Assembly (NCBI GenBank): GCA_949316235.1
Contig: OX438747.1
Location: 2,480,501-2,544,500 of the forward strand
Origin: Oegoconia quadripuncta
Lineage: Eukaryota > Arthropoda > Insecta > Lepidoptera > Autostichidae
DNA: 64,000 nt
Reading direction: 5' to 3'
Below are positions 1-10,060 of this stretch, one piece after another (the stretch's first letter is position 1; the number at the start of each line of letters is the position of its first letter). Under the pieces are notes generated by a model that had not been told where the DNA came from, did not search any database, and worked only from the letters and a program-made list of their open reading frames with translations. Both the position numbers and the translations under genes were made by a program.

Positions 1-59
1 TGGAGTCCTTTCCACACTTCTCTACATTCCGCCTTTTGTTTGACTTCCTGATACGACAC

Positions 60-122
60 GGCATTTACTTTTTACCCGACAACCCCAAAAAGAAGGGTAA
101 TGTTTTCGGATGTATGTATGTA
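60..122 (+). repeat. RTE-type LINE 3' end fragment
   Basis: The stretch reads like a common RTE-type LINE 3' terminus (TTTTTACCCGAC, then GGGTAATGTTTTCGG) followed by a short ATGT-rich tail. The TIR transposon at 123 is inserted directly into this tail. Nothing was recognised in the first 60 bases. Confidence 0.4.
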
Positions 123-280
123 CAGTCCGTCCAGATTGACTTGTCCTATTTGGTAAACAAATATGGCGTACTAGCAACCAGAGACAATTTATAGGGTTGG
201 GGTATCACCGAACCAATGATGGTGAATGAGTACGAAAATGAAGTGAACTTGATCATCTAATTCAATTAATCATTTAATTT

Positions 281-345
281 GATTAATCATCGTCATTTCA
301 GCCCACAGAAGTCTACTGTTGGACATAGGCCTCCTCCACAGATAG
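281..345 (-). repeat. RTE-type LINE 3' end fragment
   Basis: Read on the minus strand it gives GAGGAGGCCTATGTCCAACA followed by a GATGATT-like end. This is the typical coding terminus and tail of insect RTE LINEs, where the protein ends near a ...QQW motif. Only the last few dozen bases remain. Confidence 0.5.
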
Positions 346-761
346 AACAATATATAACCGAAATAAAAAAAATATTAACAAGCTTATTAAATCAATCAAA
401 AATAAGAAATCGCTAGTGTGAAGAGAGCCTAAAATTTCTTTACAACTAATTAAATACGTTTTGGATTCCTATAAAAATTAATATTTTCCAAATAGATGAT
501 GTCAATTCAGTTCATTGATTCAGTTCTTTCGCTCATCACATTACATTACTTTTCCCATCCCTAAAAATCACAACCAAAATAGATTTCCGAACATCAGTAA
601 TGTCAATGTTTTTTTTATCCTGTGGTAGTATGTGGTTATGAAATTTCTATTTTCAGCGAAAATAAATATTTTTAAGGATAATTCGCAGCAGTTTTCGTTG
701 AAATTCATGTGTTTCTTATATAATTCAAGACATCTATACACAGTGTACATGGCGTGATTTA

Positions 762-1119
762 AGGTCTTAGCATACGTGACGTGTTTGTTCTCGTGCCGGA
801 CGGAACGGGACGATTTTTTGACATCGTTGCATTTAAAAACATAGCAATAAAATACACGTGGCGAGAAACACGGGCGGAACGGGACGGCAATAGAAAAAAC
901 ATCGTTATGGCATCTTCTTCATCTAATACTACGGCAACCATTGCTAGTTCTTCAAAAGTAAAATCGAACATTTTGTGCTGAAATATGGTTGCAGCACTAG
1001 CACGACTATCGTTGAACACCGTCCTGTACGTATGTTTTAAAACCAGTTTCACGTTAGGAACTATACCTGTCCCGTCTCCGTTCCGTCCGAGAAATTACCC
1101 GTCACGTATGCTAAGACCT
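762..1119. mobile_element. PIF/Harbinger-like MITE with TTA target duplication
   Basis: The inverted termini AGGTCTTAGCATACGTGACG (left) and its complement (right) are flanked by TTA on both sides (759-761, 1120-1122), the 3-bp target duplication typical of PIF/Harbinger. A minus-strand open frame (1052-759) includes FDFTFEELAMVAVVLDEEDA, which resembles the acidic N-terminus of Harbinger nucleases. It may be a transposase remnant rather than a gene. Confidence 0.75.
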
Positions 1120-1301
1120 TTATACGGCAAGTCGTGTTTTTGTTACGAGTGTGGTTTGTTTACCAAATAAGACAAGTCAATCTGGACGGACTTTAAGTAG
1201 ACTTTTCTGTTACCTCTTGTAGCCTAAAGGGCTTGACCGATTTTAAAGTGCATGGTATCGTTAGATTCGTCTTGACCTCCAGAGTATGATTGGATCAATT
1301 C

Positions 1302-1513
1302 ACCCGCATCCGTGGCTTAATGTAAACAACATTGGGTTTACGTTTCGCAAGTCGCGGGTTCGATCTCCAGCGGGGTACATATTTAGTACTCGGTTTGGTT
1401 GGTGGTAGGGCATATTAAATGTCCGCCTGGCTAGCTACCACCATCTTATCTAAATCAGCCGCTTGGTGATTGAGGCCAAGTGCTAACCCGTTGTGGATAA
1501 AATAAAAAAAAAA
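1302..1513 (+). mobile_element. SINE-C, internally deleted copy
   Basis: The tRNA-like head has an A box near 1310 (GTGGCTTAATG) and a B box near 1358 (GGTTCGATC). The GCCTGGCTAGCTACCACC body and a poly-A tail follow. About 150 bp of the middle seen in full-length copies (for example 27224-27562) is missing. Confidence 0.85.
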
Positions 1514-1857
1514 GGATACATTTTATGGTATAAAAATTGAACATGGCGCCCGAAAAATACAAAATATTCTGTCGGGTTTTTTGGTTTTGAAATACTTAAA
1601 TAGTTATTCCTTTACTTGTACCAAATCAAATCAAATCAAAATATTTTATTTCATAGGATAAAATTATTACCATGTTACCATGTATGGTCATCTTCTTGAT
1701 TGGTGTAAGTGTCCGAAATATTTATATTGACCACTTGTGTTGTGTGTGTACATAGTGAGATTCATAACCTTCCTTCCTGTCTTAGTAGGGTAAAAAATTA
1801 CCAAAAGCATATAATTGAAAGTGTCTGCAAGAGTGGAAGGAGTTTTAAATTTTGATC
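1514..1857. other. Inter-repeat stretch with LINE and SINE tail scraps
   Basis: It holds a minus-strand LINE-D2-like tail at 1621-1668 (CAAATCAAATCAAAATATTT) and the last 27 bases of a SINE-B (1701-1727, GATTGGTGTAAGTGTCCG). No supported coding region was seen; the short minus frame at 1912-1688 overlaps these repeats. Confidence 0.5.
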
Positions 1858-2260
1858 TTAGATAGATAGATAGATAGATAAAGCATTTATTTACGCCACT
1901 GCGTTCACACAACTACACAATTTTTAAATTACAAAGAAATATACATACAAATAATCGTAAAGACTAGAAAATACAAAGAGCGAGTGTGTGCCGCAGTAGC
2001 ACAAATGGGTTATAACTCAGTGTGGCTCATCACTCAAAGAGCGAAACACTGGTTTTCAGTTACAACCCCTACAAGTACGAGTGCATAAAAGTACGTGCAT
2101 GTTCCCGTCTGCGTGTACATTTGTGGTCAATCGTGAGTGAAAAGTGTCGGTTGTTGATACAGCTAGTGTTGAGTAGTAATTATGACAACTAGTTAAATTA
2201 ATGACAATGATGTGACAAAAGGAAAAAGAGAAGTGCATAGGCAGTTTCACTACAGGTAAC
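1858..2260 (-). mobile_element. LINE-F 3' end with TAGA tail, 5'-truncated
   Basis: A GATA/TAGA simple repeat at about 1858-1880 is followed by AAAGCATTTATTT, the complement of an AATAAA-like 3' end. The body matches 58014-58320 and 40206-40395, including the CAGTGTGG and CTGGTTTTCAG segments. The upstream limit is uncertain. Confidence 0.55.
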
Positions 2261-2439
2261 GCTTTGGAATTCCAATTTTTTTTTGTATTAAATGAGCCCT
2301 AAGATGTTTTTTGAACAAGCTCAATGTTCTAAATCTAAATAGAATCTTATATGAACTAGAAATTAGTTAAGTCGTTTCGAAGCTGTCTTTTAATACACGA
2401 AGTAAAGGAAACCACAGATGTAAAATCTGCGCCCATTAC

Positions 2440-3486
2440 GTACTACGCGTATGCATATTCATGGCTTATTTACGGCGTGATACTATGGGGTAACAGTGTC
2501 GATACCTCTACTTTATTCATTGTCCAAAAGAGACTAATATAAGAATCTTGTTTAATATTAGGTCCTTACCTATGAAATTGGCGTTTTGTACGAAGAATTT
2601 AATTAAGACTGTTTTCTCCATACAAACATTTTTGATTTTTTTTTTGGAAACGGCAAATCCAAATTTAGCTAAACTTTGTGTGTATTATCGGATAACATTA
2701 AGTTAAGTATAGGCAGCGTTAATTTTTAAAAGTAATCGCTTTATAAAAGTTTCAGCGAGTCTAAGGAATGATTATGGCACGGTCATGAAAAGAGCTGTGT
2801 TCAAATTTTTTTTATTATATGATCTAGCCCAGAAATTAACAAATATTTCATGTGAAACCTTGAAATAATATTCCATTTTCCAAATAAAAAACAAATTTGG
2901 AAATAGCTTTGAAAATCGCAGGAATTGGTACATAATGATTAACGAAGAAAAAAACTCCAATTTCATAGGTAAAGACCCAATATATCAAATAGCGTTACAT
3001 GTAGACCCCACTTCAAAAAGAAAAATATGTTCACCCTGCCATGCATCCATTTGCTTGAGATTTGCAAATTTGTACGAAGTCATCCCGAGCTATACACGAA
3101 ACGGGAAGACCTGAACATGCCATATTCAGTAAGACCCTCTCGAAAAAATCTATTGGTTCCACCAAAGTCTAACCTCAAAATGCATTCGTCCGGCACACTG
3201 TCAATGTCATCTAGAATATTCAATAAGCTACCTAATTACATGAAAAACTAAGCGAAAGATAAGAAATACATACAATTATTAAAACAACTATTAATTAAAA
3301 AATGCTATTACACAATAAATGAATACATGAAAAGTTTTAGAGATGAAATAATATAAATAAATGACATAAATAAATAAATAAGAATATAACAAACAAATAA
3401 AACAATAAAACAATAAAATAAAATAAATCAATGCAAAATTAATGTATTGCCTTTTTGTACGATAAAGCGTTTACAAACAAACAAAC
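2440..3486 (+). pseudogene. CR1-like non-LTR retrotransposon, C-terminal RT region, interrupted
   Basis: The frame from about 2445 reads IYGVILWGNS...FIVQKRLI, the region after the RT palm in CR1/Jockey LINEs, and has a stop. A MITE (2558-2980) splits it. Coding resumes near 3010 with MFTLPCIHLLEICKFVRSHP and SSRIFNKLPN, stops at 3249-3251, and picks up in another frame as LIKKCYYTINEYM. The 3' end has GATAAAGCG and an ACAA tail (about 3470-3490). Frameshifts, stops and the insertion show it is dead. Confidence 0.8.
2558..2980. mobile_element. MITE (copy 1) inserted in a CR1-like LINE
   Basis: The ends are inverted repeats with TTAGGTCCTTACCTATGAA at the left and its near complement at the right. 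TA flanks both sides (2556-2557, 2981-2982), suggesting Tc1/mariner-type mobilisation. A second copy in opposite orientation is at 28160-28558 and shares the AACGAAGAAAAAAACTCC and ATCCGATAATACACAC-type internal blocks. There is no open frame. Confidence 0.8.
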
Positions 3487-3489
3487 AAA

Positions 3490-4419
3490 CAAAATATTCT
3501 TTATTGTACGACAATAAGAAACATAACACAACGATAAATAAAAAATATAATATGAATAAATCTCATAAATAAATAATAATACAATATAAATAGCTATATA
3601 AAATCATATTAATAAATAATTTAAAAGAAAAATAATAATATACTTGGAATACAATGGTGAAAATACACATGATAATATAATAGGTTAAATATCTAGCTGG
3701 TAAATAATGTATTAAGAATTTAATGTAATTATTTAAATTAGTGCATGCTACTCTACAAGTTCTCTATTCTACAAGGTCCTTATTGATACAGTACACCACA
3801 ATGTCATCAAAACAAAACATAAGCAATTCAATAAATGATTTGATTTGATAATATAGTTAATCTAAATAAATGTATTAAATTAGTTTACAGCAGAAGTGAA
3901 ATACATATAATACAAGAGCATACTTTGAAAAAATATATGAGCCTGATCGTAAATGAGTCAACATTTTATCTAAATGATTACGAATATAGCCAATCAAAGG
4001 TTTTCTAGACTTTTACCTACTGTACCTTCCACACAGGGCAAATTGTAAGCTTGCCAGTGCATTGTCCAGACAGCTGATTCATACTTATATGAACAAAAAT
4101 ATTTCTAAACAGTTGCGAGGATTGCTTTAACATTAAGTTATTATATTCATTGTCAATCAATAGCAACTTTTATCATCTGCCTGCCCTGTGACAAAACACC
4201 GTGCAAGCTCTACAAATGCTATAGTGAATGTAGGTAAGTAGCAAATAATAGTACTTTTCATCTTACGTAGATGAAACGACTGTTATCATGATCTCTTTTA
4301 TCGTGAGTTATGTGTGTCAGATAAAAGGTACATGATCTAATCTTTGTCACCTACCGATTTGACTCCACCATCTTTTTGGTATGATATAAAGGGGACTTTG
4401 TTGATAAGATTTCCACTAG
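3490..4419. other. AT-rich stretch without supported genes
   Basis: 3490-3860 begins ATTCTTTATTGTACGAC, which looks like the reversed 3' end of another LINE, followed by very A-rich sequence. 3860-4419 shows no repeat or coding signal I can name. Confidence 0.4.
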
Positions 4420-4605
4420 TCCACATCTTAAAATGTTCAGTATGTACTCCAAGCCTTAGAATGTCCAGGGCCTAGTCCAGGTCGCAGAATGTCCAGTATC
4501 CAAGTCCAGGTCACAGAATGTCCAGTAAAATGTCGTAAAATATCCTGTACTCCAAGGTTGTAAAATATCCATTAGTTCGGGTAAAATTTCCAGCACTAAT
4601 AATTT
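4420..4605. repeat. Degenerate tandem repeat with AGAATGTCCAGTA units
   Basis: AATGTCCAG-type motifs recur about every 14-16 bp or in pairs (AGAATGTCCAG, AAGTCCAGGTCAC, AGAATGTCCAGTA, then TAAAATATCC variants). The array decays toward the right. 4606-4803 after it holds no recognisable repeat or gene. Confidence 0.55.
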
Positions 4606-4803
4606 TGGCATTATTATTCGCGGTAGATTTGCTTCCTGAATCTTAACACTTACTGCGTTATGGCGGTCAGGCATCACTCGATCGCCTTCCCCATAGATGT
4701 GGCCCTATGGCTCTTTTTGACTTCGGAAATCTTCTTTCCTCATGTGGAGTACCATCTACCTTCATTGGGCGCCTTGCAGAATCCCACTGTTGATCCTGGC
4801 TTA

Positions 4804-5935
4804 CAAAGTCAAAGTCAAAAAAGCTGTATTTTGTAGGTACACAGAGTACATTAAAAATAGTCAATGTTACATTTTTTAAGCTACTGCTTGTTCAAAATGC
4901 AATTTTCCCCTGAGAAGAACAAGCAAGAAACTCGAAGGGTTGCTCTTTTAAAATCAGGCTTTGATTTTACATAAAGGTTTTTATATTTCATTATTAATTG
5001 TGAAATAGCCTGGCATGCGAACGATCTGATTATGTCCAGGGATGATTATCATCTAAATAGTCTGATATTTTATAATATGCCTTGTTAATAAGTTTCTGTT
5101 TTATATTTATTGAGGGGAAGATTTTGTATATCAACTGGAACCTTATTGAAATGTGACCTGCAAGTTTATCTTTATGTCTTGTATTGACATCATGTTTATC
5201 ACTATTTTTCCTAAATGATGCAATATTTTTTGACATACATTCGATTTTCAAAAATGTACTGTGACGAAAAGGTTATAGGTTTAAATGTTATACACTTTAA
5301 ACCTATCTCTTAAATTGCGCGAACGGGTCGTTTTTGTAAAACAAATATTGTATTTATATCCGCGGCATTTCCCCACAGCAAGATACTGTATGACATCAAG
5401 CTGTAGAAATAACTAAAATATACCAATCTAGCAGTATTTACGTCTGATATTTGTCTTATTTTTTTGACAGCGTACGCTGCAGAGCTGAGCCTTTTCGCCA
5501 ATGTATGTATATGAGGCCCCTTTCCATTTTGGCGTCTAAAGTAATGCTCAAAAATACAATAGAATCTACGAGATCTAAAGTGGCATTTTTTATCATTATA
5601 ATAGTGGGCACCGCCCTGACATTGGGTAGTACAAATTTCACACATTTAGTTTTTTTCTCTTTAAGAAACAAATTATTTGCCGTATTACCATTCTACTATT
5701 TCAGAAATAGCATTGTTCACATCGTCATAGCTTAATTTTTGTCTATTTACTATAAATAATACGGAGGTATCATCTGCAAACAATACTATTTCATGTTTAT
5801 CCTTTACAAGGTTTGGCAAGTCATTTATGTAAACCAAAAACAAAAATGGTCCGAGAATGGAGCCTTGTGGGACGCCCATACAGACTGTGGACCCTGACGA
5901 TGTGTTGCAGTTGGAGGAGTGTGGATGCGGGTAAT
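4804..5935 (-). pseudogene. LINE-D (Jockey/CR1-like) retrotransposon, 5'-truncated RT remnant
   Basis: Read on the minus strand from 5935, the RT palm appears as [13 protein letters not shown], then YINDLPNLV and the catalytic FADDTS motif (about 5879-5685). It continues in other frames with LSSAAYAVKKIRQISDVNTA and LLWGNAADINTIF, and finally KLINKAYYKISDYLDDN. Frameshifts and stops break it into pieces. The 3' UTR has GAGTTTCTTGCTTGTTCTTC and ends in a TTTGAC tail at 4804. It lies just downstream of innexin exon 2, probably inside the next intron. Confidence 0.88.
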
Positions 5936-6046
5936 ATCCTGCTGAACATAGCTGAGTTTAACGTCGAATGTTTTGAGAAACTTCGGACTGTCCTTCATGA
6001 GTGGTCTGTCATAGCTGTCACAACAACGACATACAACGATATCTAC

Positions 6047-6224
6047 CTTCCTTCTTTTTCCAAAGAGAATGCGGCATGTAGAAGGCGATGGACTGGATGA
6101 AGAGAACGAACGGCACCCACTGGTAGTAGGTGTGAAAGAGTTTCTCGTCGGAGTCCGCCATCGGGCCGACACCAGGATGTGGGAGTTGTTCAGACTGCAG
6201 AAGGCTCTCATTGTAATGCCGGAC
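6047..6224 (-). CDS. inx: Innexin (gap-junction channel protein), coding exon 2
   Basis: The exon opens after a pyrimidine-rich acceptor (TTTTTTCCAG at 6234-6225) and continues exon 1 in phase 0 with VRHYNESLLQ. It contains HPGVGPMADSDEK, then HTYYQWVPFVLFIQSIAFYM, the innexin signature that runs from the first extracellular loop into TM2, and PHSLWKKKE. I end it at 6047 before GTAGAT, leaving a phase-1 split glycine, as in innexins that read ...W..EGG.... Without a donor here the frame stops a few codons later. No further exon was found down to position 1, so the rest should lie beyond the left edge. Family assignment is firm. The CFF..TFT-VR junction makes an Inx7-like paralogue my best guess, but that is inference. 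Confidence 0.9.
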
Positions 6225-6404
6225 CTGGAAAAAATGGCACGATTTTAGAGTATGAGTATAATCTAAATGTTCGAGAAATTCTGGAGATATTAGAAGTTAG
6301 GATCTGCTTTGTAATTTAAGAGACCAAAGGGATGTCCGAAAGACATTATCATTTTCTTGTGAACTGCGAGTGATAAGAGATTGACTTTAATGATGAAAAT
6401 GGTT

Positions 6405-6475
6405 GAGCAATATAGCCAGTTTATGTTCAGCAATGGACGTCGTCTGGCTGATTATGATGCTGATGATGATAGGCA
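6405..6475 (+). repeat. RTE-type LINE terminal fragment
   Basis: GTTTATGTTCAGCAATGGAC followed by GATGCTGATGATGAT matches the usual end of RTE LINEs (codons for ...QQW, then a GATGAT-rich tail). It lies within innexin intron 1. Confidence 0.5.
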
Positions 6476-6692
6476 GTCCCCCAAAAAACTTATGAGCGCG
6501 CTTCTACCGTCAGTCTCATTATCACACATCGGGTTTTTTGAAATCAAGTGCTCACCCATCGCGCATATAAATACAATCTTTACTTTCTCCACGAGGATTC
6601 GAACATTACAAGTCTTAACATTGTTATGACAAAAATAAAATCTGACTGGTGCCTGGACTAAATAATGACCAGTATTTCAGGTCCTCAGGTAT

Positions 6693-6821
6693 CCACAGGT
6701 ACGAGCCTACACCTTCTTCAAAGGCCGGCAACGCATCTGTGGCCCTTTTGGTATTACGGCGGTGATTGCTTTCTATAAGGTGACCCGCATGCTCGTTTGC
6801 CGCCCTCTCATATAAAAAAAA
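6693..6821 (+). mobile_element. LINE-E 3' end, 5'-truncated
   Basis: It has the segments AAGGCCGGCAACGCATCTG, GGCGGTGATTGCTTTC and CATGCTCGTTTGCCGCCCTC, then poly-A. About six other pieces in this window share them. A small deletion relative to other copies removes the GTGTCCATG segment. Confidence 0.8.
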
Positions 6822-6994
6822 ATCCACCTAAACATATCACATGAACCTAGTAGTAGTCAATGCTGTAGTAGTTTAGGATCGGTACAAGGATTATTTCATG
6901 GTGAATACCTACGTGCATTTTGAGTGCGGGTGGTGAGTCCATGTGTGTGTATTTTTACACAGTAAAAACGTCATCGTAAAATACAAATACTTAC

Positions 6995-7234
6995 AATGGT
7001 AAATGTGGCCATAAAAAAGCAATAAGTCTGAATCACATTGTCAGGCACGCCCTGGTCCGAGATGCACTTAATCTGGTCCCCGAAGTATTCCCTCGCGCAG
7101 ACCAGGATCACGAAAGCCAGCAATATTGTCACTGTAGCCTTGTAGTGGAGTTGGAAGGCAAAATTCTCTATAATTGGTTTCTGGAATTTGAACTTCAGCC
7201 GCGGTGTCAACGTGTTTATCGTTGCCGCTAACAT
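6995..7234 (-). CDS. inx: Innexin (gap-junction channel protein), coding exon 1
   Basis: The exon encodes 80 residues from ATG at 7234. Residues 20-31 read PIIENFAFQLHY, the conserved innexin N-terminal motif. TM1 spans about residues 34-47 (VTILLAFVILVCA). The first extracellular loop starts with REYFGDQIKC and has the conserved pair Cys57 and Cys72 (QTYCFF). The exon ends ...TFTI at a canonical GTAAGT donor, and exon 2 follows in phase 0. Innexins form the gap junctions and hemichannels of insects at the plasma membrane. This is the only ATG in frame with the conserved start of the family. The sequence is intact, with no stops. The closest family pattern I recall is Inx7 (FCFF..TFTVVR). Confidence 0.93.
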
Positions 7235-7304
7235 TGTATGGCTTGGAGTCCTGCAGATTGGATGATTTCAGGCTGTACCTTTTAGAGTCTTTGTAATTCG
7301 ATAT
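7235..7304 (-). other. Candidate innexin 5' UTR segment with upstream splice acceptor
   Basis: On the minus strand CTTCTATTTCAG at 7316-7305 is a good acceptor 70 bases upstream of the ATG. This suggests a separate 5' UTR exon further right. No transcript evidence exists here; the longer minus frame at 7570-7268 crosses this site and is probably chance. Confidence 0.35.
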
Positions 7305-8602
7305 CTGAAATAGAAGATTTTCGAAAAATAAATAATATGATTGACCAGGGCCTTCTTATTTTTGCCAGGAGACCAGCTTTGTGACTGGATATGTGGATCT
7401 CGTACTAATTCAAGAAAAACATAGGTTGTGTCAGTAGGAAAAGGGAGAAAGTGAACTGAAAAAGCCAGTGAAATAACAGTTTGTGACTCTCTAGTGTTTG
7501 TTGTTAAGAAGTCGACCTTTATTACGCGCATAACCTGGGAATCTATTTCCATAAACATCCCGTTTTCCAAGAAATTTCGTAACGGTACCTAAAACGCATT
7601 TCTCTATTCCCTGTAGGTAAGTCCTGTCATTCCGCCATTTTCAAACATTTGTAAAATTTCAATGAAATTAAATTAGACGTTTCAGAACATATGAACGCAA
7701 ATTAATATTTCGAATTTAGAAATAATCTTTTCCTATTGGGCCTATCGCGAACATTATTTCAACAAAATAATTGCAAATTCTGGTGCATACAAATTCTTTT
7801 CCTATCGGGGTGTGCACTTTATAACGGTGCAATAGTTTTGTTTGACTAAGTACAGAAACATTTCTTTGGTTAAAGTAAGTGCATTATCTCGCCTAAATAC
7901 AAGCACATTTTCATTCCATTGTCATCCCTTGTATTTTCGTTGCAATTTGGATACATACATTTTATAGTTTTGACCGAGCTGTCAAAACAATTCGAACATA
8001 TCGTTCAACCCGCTCACCATCGTTCCATTCGTTCTGTGTGAAATCATACAGCTCATTCGTTCGGGTTGCTCAAAATTTGTGATTCTGTGGCTCAGGACAA
8101 TAACCCAGTACCTATCGGAGTGTAGATACTTTTTTTAATATACTTTTTTTATACTTTATTTTATTTTTTCGCTTTTGTTTGGGAACTGGGAAAATAAATA
8201 CGTAATTTATTTTACAAACATTTTTCGTATAACTTTATAACATATCGTGATGTCTCCTTCTACGGTTAGCGATTTCACTGGTTTGCGTCGTAAGCGTTTG
8301 AAGAAAACATTTCAAATAGCTCAAACGGCAACGTCAAAATTTTATGTGTATGTTTAACCATATTGTAGGGTAAGCAACATTTCTCTTGTGTTATCCTGCA
8401 TAGTTTATTATGAGAACATGACACAGGCAACAGTTTATACATAATACAATTAGCCGTGCTAAATTTGTCATGATATAGCGCTAAAGCAATTTATCTCTTC
8501 CACGTTTAAAGCATATTTATAAGTAATTGGGATATAATCAATTCTGCCTATCAGCAATTTTGATAAGCTATCGTTTAAAATGCACGATTGCCTCGGACTT
8601 AA
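7305..8602. other. Innexin upstream region, no supported gene
   Basis: No repeat was recognised between 7317 and about 8600. 7970-8110 is somewhat less AT-rich than its surroundings (TTCGTTCTGTGTGAAATC). A 35-codon plus frame at 8250-8357 starts MSPSTVSDFTGLRRKRLKKT but matches nothing I know. The stretch is the natural place for a promoter or 5' UTR exon of the innexin, but no specific element can be named. Confidence 0.35.
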
Positions 8603-8696
8603 AGAGGGTGTATAATGTTCAATATAATAACAAAAAGTTTAATTATAAGATTGTATTAATATTTGATATAATTTTGCTTAGTATAATGTTCAACTT

Positions 8697-8995
8697 CACT
8701 GATACGCGATTAAAAATTAATGATCGAATTCTAACTTCACAATTAGAAGTTGCAGAAGCTTTTGAAAAATTCTTTACTAATATTCCAATATTAACTACAA
8801 AATCTCTGAATTCATGTCCCACACTCGCTGAATCGCTACTTTGTGACTCCCCTTTTAAATTTAATCATGTAAGTCCTATAGACATCCTAAAAGCATTTCG
8901 AGCTTTAGACAAGAAAAAAACTGCCGACCTTCATGGTTTATCAGTAAAAATTATTAGTGCCGTAATTGATTGTGTTTCACCACACTTAGCTTATA
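8697..8995 (+). pseudogene. LINE-D fragment, region N-terminal to the RT palm
   Basis: The frame reads DTRLKINDRILTSQLEVAEA, then FEKFFTNIP, and DILKAFRALDKKKTADLHGL. This is the linker ahead of the RT domain in Jockey/CR1-type ORF2, with the usual K-T-A-D-x-G-L turn. It breaks off at 8995, where an oppositely oriented LINE-D tail starts. Confidence 0.75.
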
Positions 8996-9509
8996 TCAAA
9001 GTCAAAGTCAAAGTCAAAAATGCTTTATTTTGTAGGTACACAGAGTACACTTAAAATAGTCAATTTTACATTTTTTAAGCTACTGCTTGTTCAAAATGCA
9101 ATTTTCCCCTGAGAAGAACAAGCAAGAAACTCGAAGGGTTGCTCTTTTAAAATCAGGTTTTGATTTTACATAAAGGTTTTTATATTACAAAAAGGTTTTT
9201 ATATTTCATTATTAATCGTGAAATAGCCTGGCATGCGAACAATCTCATTAAGTCCAGGGATGATTATCATCTAAATAGTCTGATATTTTATAATATGCTT
9301 TGTTAATAAGTTTCTGTTTTATAGTATCTTTAAATTTATCAAGTGGAAGATTTTGTATATCAACTGGGACCTTATTGAAAAAGCGTATACATAACCCTTT
9401 GAATGAATTACTGACTTTGCGGAGGCGACTTATGTGACCTGCAAGTTTATCTTTATTTCTTGTATTGACATCATGTTTATCACTATTTTTCCTAAATGAT
9501 GCTATTATA
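8996..9509 (-). mobile_element. LINE-D 3' end, 5'-truncated
   Basis: The tail is (TTTGAC)n at 8996-9019. The 3' UTR and last codons (KLINKAYYKISDYLDDN; RNKDKLAGHISRL) read on the minus strand. It abuts a plus-strand LINE-D copy of the same segment, forming an inverted pair with a spacer of about 6 bp. Confidence 0.9.
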
Positions 9510-9515
9510 TAGCTA

Positions 9516-9918
9516 TCACAGTACATTTTTGAAAATCTAATATATGTCAAAAAAAATATAGCATCATTTAGGAAAAATAGTGATAAACATGATGTCAATA
9601 CAAGAAATAAAGAAAAACTTGCAGGTCACATAAGTCGCCTCCACAAAGTCAGTAATTCATTCAAGGGGTTATGTATACGCTTTTTCAATAAAGTTCTTGT
9701 TGATATACAAAATCTTCCTTTCAATAAATTTAAAGATACTATAAAACAGAAACTTATTAAGAAAGCACATTATAAAATATCAGATTATTTAGATGATAAA
9801 CAATCATGGACATAACCAGCCCGTTCGCATAACCAGGCTATTTCACAATTAATAATGAAATATTATAATATAACATAATAATGAATAATTTTGTAATATA
9901 AAAACCTTTTTTTTAAAG
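9516..9918 (+). mobile_element. LINE-D fragment, inverted partner of 8996-9509
   Basis: It covers the same C-terminal coding segment on the plus strand (KDKLAGHISRLHK-like, then KLIKKAHYKISDYLDDKQS) and part of the 3' UTR. It is cut off at 9918, before the polyadenylation-like tail. Confidence 0.88.
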
Positions 9919-10060
9919 AGCGATTTGATATAATTTCATTTGATATAATGAACAATAGGAACCTATATATGTAGTCATAAAAAAAAACTAACACCCAAAC
10001 CTCTCCTCTAGTTTTTTGCCCTGTTCTCGCAGCTACGTTTCGCACGTGTTACTTGTTTAT

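Larger units (their letters stand above)
123..1193. mobile_element. TIR DNA transposon with TA target duplication, carrying a nested MITE
   Basis: The ends are inverted repeats of about 38 bp with one internal mismatch. The left end starts CAGTCCGTCCAGATTGAC at 123; the right copy ends at 1193. Both are flanked by TA (121-122 and 1194-1195), as for Tc1/mariner-type elements. No transposase frame was found, so the element is non-autonomous. It carries an RTE fragment (281-345) and a complete Harbinger-like MITE (762-1119), so it is the older insertion. Confidence 0.7.
6225..6994 (-). other. Innexin intron 1
   Basis: The 770-bp intron is bounded by GTAAGT (minus strand, at 6994-6989) and TTTTTTCCAG (6234-6225). 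It contains an RTE fragment at 6405-6475 and a LINE-E 3' end at 6693-6821, both opposite to the gene. Confidence 0.8.

Noticed and set aside
781..1170. Plus-strand ORFs as genes
   Set aside because: They read through the inverted repeats of the Harbinger-like MITE.
4610..4803. Conserved open frames on both strands before LINE-D
   Set aside because: Neither translation matches a family; no repeat partner in the window.
7268..7570. 100-codon minus frame upstream of the innexin ATG as a gene
   Set aside because: No domain; it overlaps a likely splice acceptor and reads into the 5' UTR.
8250..8357. Small plus-strand first exon (35 codons)
   Set aside because: Basic, no family match, no clear donor; listed only as a remark under the upstream region.
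8697..9918. Single LINE-D insertion with a twin-priming inversion
   Set aside because: Twin-priming would not duplicate the same 3' segment on both strands; at least two events are needed.
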